64,000 nucleotides of DNA from Paenibacillus prosopidis (GCF_003337375.1 NZ_QPJD01000007.1:62001-126000), one strand, 5' to 3'. Positions 1 to 8,670 are shown, counted from the stretch's first letter. The notes: generated by a model not told the origin, from the sequence alone. Numbers and translations: made by a program.

Positions 1-1374
1 ATCGCCCTGCCATTCCGGCAGCTTAAAGCCCCAAAGGCTTTCAATGCGGCTAATGTCTGCTCCTTTAAACTCGCCGCCAGGCAGGCTGAACGGATCGGCG
101 CCCATTTCGCCGGAGCCTTGTACGCCGCTATGGCCGCGTATCGGCATTAAGCCGCAATGCTCACGGCCGAGAAAGCCCCTCAGCAGCGCAAGGTTTGCAA
201 CCTGCGAAATATTATCCGTCCCGAACCGGTGCTGCGTCAGCCCCATGCTCCACACAAAAACGCCGGACTTCGACGCCGCAAGCAGCCTTGCGAATTCACC
301 CATCCGCTCCTTCGTCAGCCCGGACGACTTCTCAAGCAGCTCCCAGCTCTGCTGCAGTACATGCGGCTTAAGTGCCTCATATCCATTCACATGCTCCCTA
401 ACAAAAGCATGATCGATCGCTGAGCCGGGCTGCTCTTCCTCCATCTCGAACCACTGCTTCATGACGCCGTGCATGAACGCAATGTCACCGCCGATGTTGA
501 CCTGGTAGAAGTCATCGGCCAGCTTCGTGCCGAACAAAGCGGATTCCGGTATCGACGGAATCCAGTAGCCTTCCATGGCCGGCTCGCGATAGGGATTAAT
601 GACGATAATTTTCGTCCCTTTCCGCTTAGCGGCATACATATACTTCGTCGACACCGGCTGGTTGTTTGCCGCCACGCTTCCCCAGAAGACGAGCACATCC
701 GTCCCGATCCAATCCTTATAATTGCACGTTGAAGCGCCGACTCCAACCGACCGCTTCATCGCGGTCTTGGAAGGAGAGTGACATATGCGGGATGCATTAT
801 CGATATTGTTCGTGCCGATTAGACGCGCCGCCTTGGCCGCTGCGTAATACGACTCATTCGTGATCCCGCGCGCCGTTAAGTAAAATGCCAGCTGCTTCGG
901 ATCGATTGCCCGCGCTTTGGCTGCGATGCGATCAAGCGCTTCATCCCATGACAGCCTGCGGAAGCTGCGCTCCCCCTTGCTGCGGATAAGCGGATAAGGC
1001 AGCCTTCCAAGCTTACGCAATTCCGAGCTTCCGAGCTTCCGCAGCTCTTCGATATCCGCATGCAGCATTGCAGGCTTAATGGCCGGCATCGTATTCAGCC
1101 GCAGCACATTAAGCCTTGTCGTGCAGATATGCGGTCCTTCCAGCGTCTGATCATACAGCCCGGATACGCCGAGCGCGCAGCCGTCGCATACTCCTTGCGT
1201 TAAAATCCGGTATGCATAAGGCAGATTATCGCGGTTATCCCAAACAACCTTGATTGTGTCACGAATATGATGCGGTTTAATACGCCCCAGACCGAACGGC
1301 GCTTTGCTGACCCACAGCTTCGGATCCGGCCGTTTCGGCAGCTTAACCGGCCCTGTATGCATCGTTTTCGTCAT
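1..1374 (-). CDS. FdhF/YdeP-family molybdopterin oxidoreductase, N-terminal part (cut by left edge)
   Basis: This minus-strand frame is open from an ATG at 1374 to the window edge, giving about 458 residues of a protein expected to be about 750 long. GAGGTGA lies some seven bases before the ATG. I read MTKTMHTGPVKLPKRPDPKL at the start, then GVCDGCALGVSGLYD, LTARGITNESYYAAAK, SRICHSPSKTAMK and FWGSVAANNQPVSTKYM. These fit the formate-dehydrogenase-alpha-like YdeP group of bis-MGD enzymes, which are probably cytoplasmic. The physiological substrate of this group is uncertain, so formate oxidation should not be assumed. No partner gene is visible because the 3' side is missing. The upstream DNA holds a microsatellite and a dyad array that may control it. 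Confidence 0.88.
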   Translation of the reverse strand, partial: MTKTMHTGPVKLPKRPDPKLWVSKAPFGLGRIKPHHIRDTIKVVWDNRDNLPYAYRILTQGVCDGCALGVSGLYDQTLEGPHICTTRLNVLRLNTMPAIKPAMLHADIEELRKLGSSELRKLGRLPYPLIRSKGERSFRRLSWDEALDRIAAKARAIDPKQLAFYLTARGITNESYYAAAKAARLIGTNNIDNASRICHSPSKTAMKRSVGVGASTCNYKDWIGTDVLVFWGSVAANNQPVSTKYMYAAKRKGTKIIVINPYREPAMEGYWIPSIPESALFGTKLADDFYQVNIGGDIAFMHGVMKQWFEMEEEQPGSAIDHAFVREHVNGYEALKPHVLQQSWELLEKSSGLTKERMGEFARLLAASKSGVFVWSMGLTQHRFGTDNISQVANLALLRGFLGREHCGLMPIRGHSGVQGSGEMGADPFSLPGGEFKGADISRIESLWGFKLPEWQGD

Positions 1375-1413
1375 AAACGATTCACCTCGTTAATAAACGT
1401 TATTAGGGTTACT

Positions 1414-1441
1414 GCTGTCTGTCTGTCTGTCCGTCCGTCCG
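1414..1441. repeat. Tetranucleotide microsatellite (CTGT/CCGT)
   Basis: About four CTGT units run into three CCGT units. The tract lies 40-67 bases upstream of the start codon of the molybdopterin oxidoreductase, outside its ribosome site. Tetranucleotide tracts can change length by slippage, so it could alter promoter or leader spacing. That effect is inferred. Confidence 0.8.
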
Positions 1442-1458
1442 CACACACATTCAGTCTC

Positions 1459-1676
1459 GTGAACCAAACTCACTAAATAGTGAAGTTCGCTTCACTATTT
1501 TTCGCGCTCAACCGAAGTTCCGTAAAAAGAGTGAGGTAAATCTCACTCTACGTGAAGCTAGCTTCACGGGGAATGAGTTTGCCTCACTAAATCAAATTTA
1601 CATCCGCTTCTAGCATGATTTAATGAGGTTAACCTCACTGTATAATGAGCTTCCCTCACTAAGCTTCACTCACTAA
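1459..1676. promoter_or_regulatory. Array of seven TGA-N7/8-TCA dyads at about 21-bp spacing
   Basis: Seven short inverted repeats lie between the oxidoreductase and the IF-3 gene at 1460-1472, 1481-1494, 1532-1545, 1553-1566, 1574-1586, 1624-1637 and 1646-1658. Clear examples are TGAAGTTCGCTTCA, TGAAGCTAGCTTCA and TGAGGTTAACCTCA. The 1551-1568 copy is a perfect 18-bp palindrome, and the 1475-1500 copy has 11-bp arms around TTCG. Their centres are 21.5, 51, 21, 20.5, 50.5 and 21.5 bp apart, so members of each group fall on one face of the helix. TCACTAA also recurs four times (1470, 1584, 1656, 1670). This looks like a cooperative operator array for an unidentified regulator, most simply controlling the oxidoreductase. 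The 1475-1503 hairpin, followed by five T, could also act as a weak terminator. The rest of 1375-1848 holds nothing recognised. Confidence 0.7.
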
Positions 1677-1848
1677 TCCATATGCCAGCCCAATCCTCAT
1701 GCATACATACTCATTTACACTTACACACCTGCATGCCCAGTAACCTTAATCAACAAAGAAAGCGCATACATATCCATGTGAAAAGCAAGCTTTTAGCAAA
1801 GACAGACAGAGCAATCCCGGTACCCTGCCCATCCCTCGGGCAACCTCC

Positions 1849-2346
1849 TCACAAAGGCAGAACCTGCACCGCCGCTTGCTTGCCGCTAACCTGAATGCCC
1901 GACTGCTTCTTGCCGCTCCCGGCAAGGTCCTTGACCATTCGCTCAAGCAGCTCCTTCGCCTTCGGTCCTTCCTTGCCTTGAATGCGCACAATGAGCTGGA
2001 CGCCATTGCCGGATGCAAGGAGCTTTGCCGCTTGCCGCAGCTTCGTGTCATAGTCATGCTCTTCAATGTGGGGAGTCAAGCGGAGCTCCTTCACCTTGCT
2101 TGGCTGCTCCTTCACTCTCTCCCCGCGTTTCTCTTGGCTGAGCTCCTGCTTCGCTTGCCCCTTTCCGACCAGCTTGCACGGCGGCGGACTGCTCATGAGC
2201 GAGGTGCAAACTAAATCCACCTTCAGCTCCCTGGCCATCGCCAGCGCTTCATCGCGTGATACAACGCCGAGGTCTTCTCCCTTCATGCCTGTCAGCCGTA
2301 CCTCTGATGCTCGTATTTTCTCATTCATTATCATCATAGATGCCAT
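1849..2346 (-). CDS. infC: Divergent translation initiation factor IF-3 paralogue
   Basis: The 165-residue product follows the two-domain plan of IF-3, which binds the 30S subunit and checks initiator tRNA. The N-domain begins NEKIRASEVRL and continues GEDLGVVSRDEAL. The linker and C-domain carry KVKELRLTPHIEEHDYDTKL and AKELLERMVKDL. It departs from typical IF-3 where PPVCRIMDYGK is expected: here SSPPPCKLVGKGQ, with no DYGK. RFRGRE is replaced by RIQGKEG, and the C-terminal end is degenerate. The usual partners rpmI and rplT are absent, so this is probably a second copy rather than the housekeeping gene. The ATG at 2346 has GGAG nearby; ATGs a few codons later are possible starts. Confidence 0.8.
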   Translation of the reverse strand: MASMMIMNEKIRASEVRLTGMKGEDLGVVSRDEALAMARELKVDLVCTSLMSSPPPCKLVGKGQAKQELSQEKRGERVKEQPSKVKELRLTPHIEEHDYDTKLRQAAKLLASGNGVQLIVRIQGKEGPKAKELLERMVKDLAGSGKKQSGIQVSGKQAAVQVLPL

Positions 2347-2383
2347 TTCACACTCCAGCTCCCTTGCCAGCTATACGGAAAAC

Positions 2384-2412
2384 AGCGGCTTGCAAGTGCG
2401 AGGCCGCTTTTT
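2384..2412. promoter_or_regulatory. Hairpin in the IF-3 leader
   Basis: AGCGGC (2384-2389) pairs with GCCGCT (2403-2408). Read on the minus strand it lies about 40 bases upstream of the IF-3 start and is followed by a short T run, so it could act as an attenuator. Read on the plus strand it is followed by six T and would be a better terminator for antisense transcription. Confidence 0.45.
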
Positions 2413-2554
2413 TCCTACTGCTACTATTATACAGGACTCTTTAAACCTCTGCATTGCCCATAATGTATAGAACCGATAATGGTTTTATCCAATAACTTTA
2501 ATGCTTTCAAAGCTAATTTGTGACCTATCCTGTACTTTCTCCAATATAGAAAAG

Positions 2555-2676
2555 CTATCTCCTACTGAAAGTACTGCTGGTCGGACTAGAGGAGCCAATT
2601 TTACTGGAGATAGTCCAACATAGCCGCGCTTTTGAACAAAGTCTTCCCCCTATAATGGACAAAATCCAACATAGCC
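2555..2676. repeat. Structured intergenic repeat
   Basis: Two related 21-base segments, 2605-2625 and 2656-2676, match at 18 positions and share TCCAACATAGCC. They are exactly 51 bases apart. An inverted pair CTATCTCC (2555-2562) and GGAGATAG (2606-2613) frames the first. The block follows the stop of the MATE gene and could be one copy of a dispersed genomic repeat. I see no ORF in it, and nothing else in 2413-2706. Confidence 0.5.
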
Positions 2677-2706
2677 CTTCCAGCTCGCGCGATAATCTAT
2701 CTTTAT

Positions 2707-4116
2707 TCAAACATCCAGCGCCGACTGTTTGCCAAGCGGACCGCCGCCGCTGCCGTCTGCTTTTATTCCGGCATCGGCTTCGCTGCGTTCCGCCTTGCGC
2801 AGAAACTTCTGGCCCCTCCAACGAAACAGCGACACCGCGCCGCGTACATACTCATCCAAAATCATACATAAATAAATGCCGATCAGCCCCCAGCCGAGCT
2901 CAATCCCTACCCAGTACGCGAGCCCCGTCGCAATCAGCCACATCGAGAACATAGACGTCCACATCGTATAACGGGTGTCGCCGACCGCATTCAGCGCGTT
3001 GTTGAGCGCCATATTGATCATTTTGCCGGGCTGAAGCAGCAAATTGAGTCCCAATAGGGATACGCCAAGCGAGACGATCTCGGCATTTTCCGTGAACAGT
3101 CCGAGCAGCTGCCGGCCAAACAAAAAGATGAGGAAAGCGTTGACCGCCACGACCGCGAGACCGATCCACATGGCCCGGAAGGCTATGCCGTAAGCTTCCT
3201 TCACCCTGCCTGCTCCATACAGATGAGCAATTTGAATTTGTACCGCAAGCGCGACGGAATAGCCAAGCATGAAGCAGAACGCTTCCAGCGTGTTCATATA
3301 CGTCCGCGCCGCCAGCTCATTCGAGCCGATTATTGCGATAAAGCTGAAAATAAGCAGCTGCGTGAAGAACCAGCAGGACATATTGACGCCGAGCGGCCAA
3401 CCGATTCGCAAAATATCTCCGAAAAGCTTGCGGTTAAACACGTTAAAATCCCGAATACTGATCGTACGTTCAAAGGAGCCCAAAAACATGAAAAACAGCA
3501 CAATCGCTGCCAATAAGCGGCACAGCACCGTTGAAACGGCCACGCCGAGCAAGCCCCATTTTGGAAAACCGAACGCACCGAAGATGAATGCATAGTTGAA
3601 AAAAACATGCACGACGTTCATTCCGATCGCCGTATACATCGGCCCCTTCGTATTGCCCGTATTGCGGATAGAGTTGCTGAGCGCCGCCATTACCGCAATG
3701 AGCACCATACCGCCGCCGACAATCGATATATACGTTTCCGCAAGCGGAAGCAAATGGTTCGGCAATTGCAGCAGCGAAGCTATCTCTCCCGGCATTAAAT
3801 ACAACACGATACTAATTACAATTCCTATGACGGCACTCACCTTAACCGCCATGATTGCAATCGTACGCGCATCTTCACTGTTCCTGGAACCGAGCTTCTG
3901 CGCAATTAATATGCCCGCGCCGCTGGCTATGGTTATAAATAAGGTCATCAATGCTTGAAACAGCTGATTAGAGAAGCCGACGACCGCAACCGCGTCATCC
4001 GATATCCGGCTAACCATCAGCGTATCCGCAGCCCCGAGTAAAAACTGCAAAAACAATTCTATAAATATCGGCCAAGCCAACATCCCCAGCGAAAACTTTT
4101 TATCCGTTTTAGCCAT
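2707..4116 (-). CDS. MATE-family multidrug exporter
   Basis: The 469-residue membrane protein matches MATE transporters in length and in its N-terminal sequence, LAWPIFIELFLQFLLGAADT. The duplicated six-helix halves are visible, with SNSIRNTGNTKGPMYT closing the first half and ALNAVGDTRYTMWTSMFSMW in the second. Members expel cationic drugs or metabolites using Na+ or H+ gradients; the substrate here cannot be read. AGGGGGA precedes the ATG at 4116. The gene is divergent from an AraC-type regulator across 161 bases, which may control it. The C-terminal tail (KAERSEADAGIKADGSG) is hydrophilic and likely cytoplasmic. Confidence 0.92.
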   Translation of the reverse strand: MAKTDKKFSLGMLAWPIFIELFLQFLLGAADTLMVSRISDDAVAVVGFSNQLFQALMTLFITIASGAGILIAQKLGSRNSEDARTIAIMAVKVSAVIGIVISIVLYLMPGEIASLLQLPNHLLPLAETYISIVGGGMVLIAVMAALSNSIRNTGNTKGPMYTAIGMNVVHVFFNYAFIFGAFGFPKWGLLGVAVSTVLCRLLAAIVLFFMFLGSFERTISIRDFNVFNRKLFGDILRIGWPLGVNMSCWFFTQLLIFSFIAIIGSNELAARTYMNTLEAFCFMLGYSVALAVQIQIAHLYGAGRVKEAYGIAFRAMWIGLAVVAVNAFLIFLFGRQLLGLFTENAEIVSLGVSLLGLNLLLQPGKMINMALNNALNAVGDTRYTMWTSMFSMWLIATGLAYWVGIELGWGLIGIYLCMILDEYVRGAVSLFRWRGQKFLRKAERSEADAGIKADGSGGGPLGKQSALDV

Positions 4117-4277
4117 TCAAGCATCCCCCTGTGATGACCCTTTCATAAGGCCGCATCCGATGTCAAATCATCAATCGTCTTTTCAAATTATAGATGCTAT
4201 ACTGAGCTTGATGTATCAGTTTTACAACCGAAACTATAACGATTCAAACTTCAGCGTCTAAAGGAGCATCCCAGGCC

Positions 4278-5162
4278 ATGACGATTTTCCATATGACGAT
4301 TCCGCCGCTGCCGCATTACATAATCGGCGGCTATACCGTAGCGCCGCCAGGCCGCAAGCATCCAAGCAGACGCAACATCGAAGTGTTTGACCTGCTTGTT
4401 GTGACAAGCGGATGCTTATATGTCGGGGAAGAAGAACGCCACTACGAAGTAAGCGCTGGTCATGCGCTCATTTTACGACCGGATGCTTATCATTACGCAA
4501 CGCTTGCCTGCCAAGAGCATACCGCTTATTACTGGATTCACTTTCAAACAAGCGGAGAATGGCACGTATCCGATCAATCGGTGACGGTACCGCTGGCCAA
4601 CAGTTCGAATGAGAGAATGCTTACAAAAAATATTTATACAACACAAACCTTCACAAAGCAGCTGCCCCAGTTTACGAGGCTGCTCCAGCCTTCCAAGATG
4701 GAGAGCCTCATCCGCCAGCTTATGCAGCTCAATATGAATGACCATATCCCTAGCGTCAGATGGAAGCAGCAGCTTGTTTTTCAAGAGGTCATTGAACATT
4801 TGTCCGCTTCGATGGAGGCACATGGCCCGTCACCGTCCGCTCTGTGCGCGGAGCAGGCCGCTTCTTACCTGCGGGAGCATTACCGGGAGGATATATCGGC
4901 GCAGGAGCTCGGCGAGAGCATTAACTTCCACCCTGTCTATATCGCGAGATGCATGCAGAAGGAGTTCGGCTGCGCGCCGTTCGACTACTTGATGCGCTTC
5001 CGCATCGAACAGGCGAAGCTGCTGCTGCTGCAAACCGACCTTGGGGTCGCCCGGATCGCCGAGGAGGTCGGCTTCAACCACGCAGCCTACTTCACCTCCT
5101 GCTTCGCCAAATACGAGAGCATCTCGCCGCGTAAATACCGGCAGCGCTTTTCGCATGGATAA
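4278..5162 (+). CDS. AraC-family transcriptional regulator
   Basis: This 294-residue regulator has an N-terminal cupin-like sensor half (about residues 15-100, with EVSAGHALILRPDAYHYATL) and a C-terminal pair of helix-turn-helix motifs from about residue 190. The latter reads YREDISAQELGESINFHPVY and then GVARIAEEVGFNHAAYFTSC, ending with the typical ISPRKYRQRF. Such proteins usually bind a small carbohydrate or signal and activate neighbouring genes. AAAGGAG lies 11 bases before the ATG; a second ATG five codons later is possible. The divergent MATE exporter is the obvious target by position. The ligand is unknown. Confidence 0.9.
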   Translation: MTIFHMTIPPLPHYIIGGYTVAPPGRKHPSRRNIEVFDLLVVTSGCLYVGEEERHYEVSAGHALILRPDAYHYATLACQEHTAYYWIHFQTSGEWHVSDQSVTVPLANSSNERMLTKNIYTTQTFTKQLPQFTRLLQPSKMESLIRQLMQLNMNDHIPSVRWKQQLVFQEVIEHLSASMEAHGPSPSALCAEQAASYLREHYREDISAQELGESINFHPVYIARCMQKEFGCAPFDYLMRFRIEQAKLLLLQTDLGVARIAEEVGFNHAAYFTSCFAKYESISPRKYRQRFSHG

Positions 5163-5201
5163 GAAAATTCAAGGACTTTTTATAGGCTTGTGAAATGCGA
5201 T

Positions 5202-6116
5202 TTAGTTGACAGTAAGGACGACCTTGCCGCGGCCGTGCCGGCTCTCGACTTCTCGATGGGCGCTAGCGGCCTGATCCAGCGGAAAGACCTTCCTGATGTG
5301 GATGTGCAATTTCCCTTGGGCGTAAAGATCGCATAGTACGGCGAGCCGCGCGGCGGTCCGCGTTCCGATGATCGGGCGAATCCCGAGCTCATTTGCGAGA
5401 TCGAAGGACACCATCGTTCGGATACGCTCCTTGCTCTTGACGAGCTCCATGGAGGCCCTCAACGCTTCCGGACCGGCGACATCCAGCGCTGCGTCCACTC
5501 CACCTTGCGCGAGTGCGCGCACCCGGTCTACAAGTCCTTCTCCATAGCTGACCGGGATCGCGCCGAGCGAGCGGAGATAGTCGTGATTGCTCTCGCTCGC
5601 AGTACCGATAACAGTGGCAGCACCCCATAACTTGGCCAACTGTACCGCGAAGGTGCCAAGACCGCCGGCGGCTCCATGGATCAGCACCGTGTCGCCCTCC
5701 AAGGAGCCAAGCGCCGTCAAAGCAAGGTGCGCGCCCTGTCCGTTGCCGGAAAACCCGCCCGCAACTTCCCACGGCATGTTTTCCGGCTTGATTACTATCT
5801 GGTCGGATTTGACTGCCACATACTCGGCATAACACTTCAGCATGTTGAACCCCAGCACTTCGTCGCCGACAGAGAAGCCGGATACGCCTTCACCCACCTG
5901 ATCAATGATGCCAGCGAACTCGTTGCCTGGAATTTCAGGAAAAGTCATCGTATAGCCGGCAAGAGTCCAACCACTGCGCACTCCGTAGTCGTACGGCATC
6001 ACGCCTGCTGCTTTGATCCGGACACGCACCTCGCTTGCACCCGCTTGCGGTTCCACAAGTTCCGTTAACCTTAACACCTCTGGTGGACCAAATGTAGAAA
6101 ACGCCATCGCTCTCAT
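5202..6116 (-). CDS. NAD(P)H-dependent quinone-oxidoreductase-like MDR protein
   Basis: The 304-residue protein belongs to the zinc-independent part of the medium-chain dehydrogenase family. It shows the GroES-like N-terminal half (PGNEFAGIIDQVGEGVSGFSV) and the nucleotide loop HGAAGGLGTFAVQLAKLWGA at about residues 149-168. No structural-zinc cysteine cluster is seen. Such enzymes reduce quinones or enones with NADPH in the cytoplasm. Its ATG overlaps the stop of the upstream MFS gene (ATGA), and AGAGGAGG lies nine bases before it, so the two are translated as a pair. A detoxification role beside an exporter is plausible but inferred. Confidence 0.88.
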   Translation of the reverse strand: MRAMAFSTFGPPEVLRLTELVEPQAGASEVRVRIKAAGVMPYDYGVRSGWTLAGYTMTFPEIPGNEFAGIIDQVGEGVSGFSVGDEVLGFNMLKCYAEYVAVKSDQIVIKPENMPWEVAGGFSGNGQGAHLALTALGSLEGDTVLIHGAAGGLGTFAVQLAKLWGAATVIGTASESNHDYLRSLGAIPVSYGEGLVDRVRALAQGGVDAALDVAGPEALRASMELVKSKERIRTMVSFDLANELGIRPIIGTRTAARLAVLCDLYAQGKLHIHIRKVFPLDQAASAHREVESRHGRGKVVLTVN

Positions 6117-7489
6117 AAAATATTCCTCCTCTGTTTGCTGGCTTTGCCGAACTGAAAATAATAAAGCAACAAAATAATCACATGCATAATCACAAGAACA
6201 AAATAAATATTGCTATAAACGAACGCGTCCGGATACGAATTCGCCGGATTCCAGTTGGAATCTGCGCCTTGATCAACCGTCTTGCTATAAACGCTTGCGG
6301 AAACCGCGCCGGCAATAAAGTTAAGCATCGCCAGCAGTCCCATTCCCACCCCGCTCTGATCTTTCGGCAGCGTCCGGGAAATCGCATTGGACAACGCAAT
6401 GAGCATGAACGCTTGCCCCACATTGCCGAAGATCAGAAAGAAGGCTATGAACAGCGGCGAAATTCCTGAGAACGAAGACAATAGAACAAAACAGGTTAAT
6501 AAAAGTACGGATGCCGTATAAAAAAGTACCGGATTGCCTTTCGAATCCGCCAGCTTGCCGCCTTTTCGTCCCAAGACCGCGGTTGTAATTGCGGCTGGAA
6601 CCATCGCAAAGCCTATCATTCCCGGAGCCAGATGATTAACATTGAACAACAACTGCGGGCTCAGAAAAGCGAGTGAATAACCGATCCCGGTCCCCAGGAA
6701 AGCAATCGAGAGCCCCAGAGAATAACCTTTGCTTCTGAACAGGTCAGGCTTAATAAAAGGTTCCGGAACGGAACGGATTCTCACTACAAACAAAACGAAC
6801 AAGACCAGGCAGCCGGCACCGGGAAACCACGCCTTATTCGTGATCGCCAGAAGCAGCAGTGCGACCGTTCCAGCGAGCATTCCGCCGCCAATCCAATCGA
6901 TTTTCCCCGCCCTTTTTTGATCATCGTCCAAATATTTGCGGTAAAATGGCAATGTGAACAACGTAAAGAGAGGCATGCAGAACAGAAACCGCCAATGAAC
7001 AACGCTGACCACTAAAGCGGCAACGACAGGACCGATCGCAGCGCCGATTGCCAAACCGGTCATTGATATTCCCAAAGCGCGTCCCCGGCTCTCAGGCGGA
7101 AAATAGCGAACCGGGATGATCGAGGCCGTAGCCGGAATAACTGCAGCCCCCACTGCCTGCAGCATCCGGCCGAGGAGAACCATCCAATAATCTTGAGCGG
7201 CTAGACCGATCATGGAGCCGAGAGCAAAAAAGATGAGTCCGAATGTGATCAGATTTTTGAGCTTGTAGGTGTCGGCGAGCTTTCCATAGGTAACGGTTCC
7301 GATGGCATAGATCAGTAAAAAAGCTGATGTGACCCAGCTGACTTGCGCGAGTGAAAGGTGAAATTCCGCGCCGATCTCAGGCAATACAATATTGAACATC
7401 GTCGCGCTCATCACAGATATGACAAGAGTGAATGCAAGAATACGAATCAATTTTTCTCCTGCTTGTTGCTGTTGAACTCCGGTTTCCAA
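6113..7489 (-). CDS. MFS exporter, DHA2-like (14-helix type)
   Basis: This membrane protein resembles the drug:H+ antiporters of the Tet(L)/Tet(K) and DHA2 groups: MFNIVLPEIGAEFHLSLAQV, then GKLADTYKLKN (motif A), LGRMLQAVGAAVIPA, and a motif C-like GLAIGAAIGPVVAALV. The reading frame opens at a GTG at 7513, but AGGGGGA lies nine bases before a TTG at 7489, which I take as the start (458 residues). It is coupled to the downstream oxidoreductase and divergent from a LysR-type regulator. The substrate is unknown. Specific tetracycline resistance is not supported by sequence alone. Confidence 0.88.
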   Translation of the reverse strand: METGVQQQQAGEKLIRILAFTLVISVMSATMFNIVLPEIGAEFHLSLAQVSWVTSAFLLIYAIGTVTYGKLADTYKLKNLITFGLIFFALGSMIGLAAQDYWMVLLGRMLQAVGAAVIPATASIIPVRYFPPESRGRALGISMTGLAIGAAIGPVVAALVVSVVHWRFLFCMPLFTLFTLPFYRKYLDDDQKRAGKIDWIGGGMLAGTVALLLLAITNKAWFPGAGCLVLFVLFVVRIRSVPEPFIKPDLFRSKGYSLGLSIAFLGTGIGYSLAFLSPQLLFNVNHLAPGMIGFAMVPAAITTAVLGRKGGKLADSKGNPVLFYTASVLLLTCFVLLSSFSGISPLFIAFFLIFGNVGQAFMLIALSNAISRTLPKDQSGVGMGLLAMLNFIAGAVSASVYSKTVDQGADSNWNPANSYPDAFVYSNIYFVLVIMHVIILLLYYFQFGKASKQRRNIL

Positions 7490-7636
7490 AGCCGCGCGTC
7501 CCCCTTCTGCCACACTTCACTTCAACACTTCATTTCCACCAGCACTTCTTCCCGGGAAAGGGCGTTGTTTTGCTTACATGCTTTATTTTATAATCGATTC
7601 TAAATAAACAAAAATACATCTTAAGCAATATAGTTT

Positions 7637-7652
7637 ATATACCAGGGTATAT
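7637..7652. promoter_or_regulatory. 16-bp palindrome upstream of the LysR gene
   Basis: ATATACC and GGTATAT are separated by AG, 18 bases before the LysR start codon and inside the divergent intergenic region. It could be the regulator's own operator. LysR sites often follow T-N11-A dyads, and this one fits loosely. Confidence 0.4.
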
Positions 7653-7669
7653 GGGAAGGGGAGAAAAGG

Positions 7670-8533
7670 ATGGAACTGCTGCAATTGCGGTATTTTAGAA
7701 CGGTGGCCAAAATGGAACATATGACGAGGGCTGCCCAGGAGCTGTGTATCGCACAGCCCGCGCTCAGCAAGACGATCGCCCGGTTAGAGGAAGACGTCGG
7801 GGTCCCGTTATTTGACCGCCAGGGAGGGCGAATTCGGCTCAACACATTTGGAAAAGCGTTTTTGGATAGAGTGGAAAAGGCGCTCACCCTGCTGGACGAG
7901 GGACAGAAGGAGGTGGCCGAGCTAGCAGGACTGGAGCATGGGAGCATTCATCTGGCGACTTCGACTCTGGATCGTTTGTCGGAACCATTGAGCGATTTCC
8001 TTTCTCATCACCCGGAAGTCAACTTTAGGATCACACAGACTGCAACGGAAGAAATAGCATACTTGCTTGAAGCCGGTGAGGTTGATATTTGCTTTACTGC
8101 ACTGCCTATCGATCGCCCGGGATTTGCACAGGCGACCGTGCTTAACGAAGATGTTTTTTTGGCCGTTCCTCAAGGGCACCGATTTGCGGATCGCATTAGC
8201 GTTCACTTAAGCGAGGTGGCTGATGAACCATTTATCGGCTACAAAGAGGAATTTCCGTTTCAAAAAATGAACGATATGTTCTTCCGGCAGGCAGGGATAA
8301 CGCCAAATTTCGTCTGCCGGGTAGACGAACCCGCTGCCGTTGCAAGTCTTGTCCGCGCCGGGCTGGGTGTTGCGCTTTTCGGATGCAAAAGCGGAGAGGA
8401 TTCCAAACTTACTCTACTCTCTATTGAATCTCCTGTCTGTCAACGCCATTACCAAATCATATGGCATGAAAAACGGTACCTTTCCTTGGCGGCCCGCAAA
8501 TTTCGTGACTTTGTCATCCAGTACTTTGCTTAA
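7670..8533 (+). CDS. LysR-family transcriptional regulator
   Basis: The 287-residue protein starts with a LysR winged helix (MELLQLRYFRTVAKMEHMTR, AAQELCIAQPALSKTIARLE) and continues as a periplasmic-binding-like effector domain (SIHLATSTLDRLSEPLSDFL, then VFLAVPQGHRFAD). GGAAGGGGAG lies just before the ATG. It is divergent from the MFS exporter and oxidoreductase across about 180 bases and probably regulates them and itself. The C-terminal half resembles YybE/GltC-like regulators in general form, but the inducer cannot be told. Confidence 0.92.
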   Translation: MELLQLRYFRTVAKMEHMTRAAQELCIAQPALSKTIARLEEDVGVPLFDRQGGRIRLNTFGKAFLDRVEKALTLLDEGQKEVAELAGLEHGSIHLATSTLDRLSEPLSDFLSHHPEVNFRITQTATEEIAYLLEAGEVDICFTALPIDRPGFAQATVLNEDVFLAVPQGHRFADRISVHLSEVADEPFIGYKEEFPFQKMNDMFFRQAGITPNFVCRVDEPAAVASLVRAGLGVALFGCKSGEDSKLTLLSIESPVCQRHYQIIWHEKRYLSLAARKFRDFVIQYFA

Positions 8534-8631
8534 ACCAAGCGTAAACGGCTGTCGCCGTCTTGGCGGCAAAAGCTCGTTTCGCGGTGAAATATAAGCATCG
8601 TATAAGGTTCAAATTTATACTTTCTTATATT

Positions 8632-8670
8632 TTAAAAAAAGGAACAACTCTCAATCGAGAGCTGTTCCTT
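8632..8670 (-). terminator. Rho-independent terminator of the acyltransferase unit
   Basis: AAGGAACA plus GAGAG arms (8639-8670) form a long stem with an AATC loop. On the minus strand it is followed by seven T. It may also stop the converging LysR transcript, though its T run on that side is poor. Confidence 0.85.

Noticed and set aside
1459..1676. CRISPR array
   Set aside because: The repeats are only 13-18 bases, palindromic and spaced 21 bases centre to centre, with no unique spacers of 30 bases or more and no cas genes.
6113..7489. Tetracycline resistance gene
   Set aside because: Similarity is to the general 14-helix DHA2 group; no feature specific to Tet(L)/Tet(K) beyond shared motifs could be shown.
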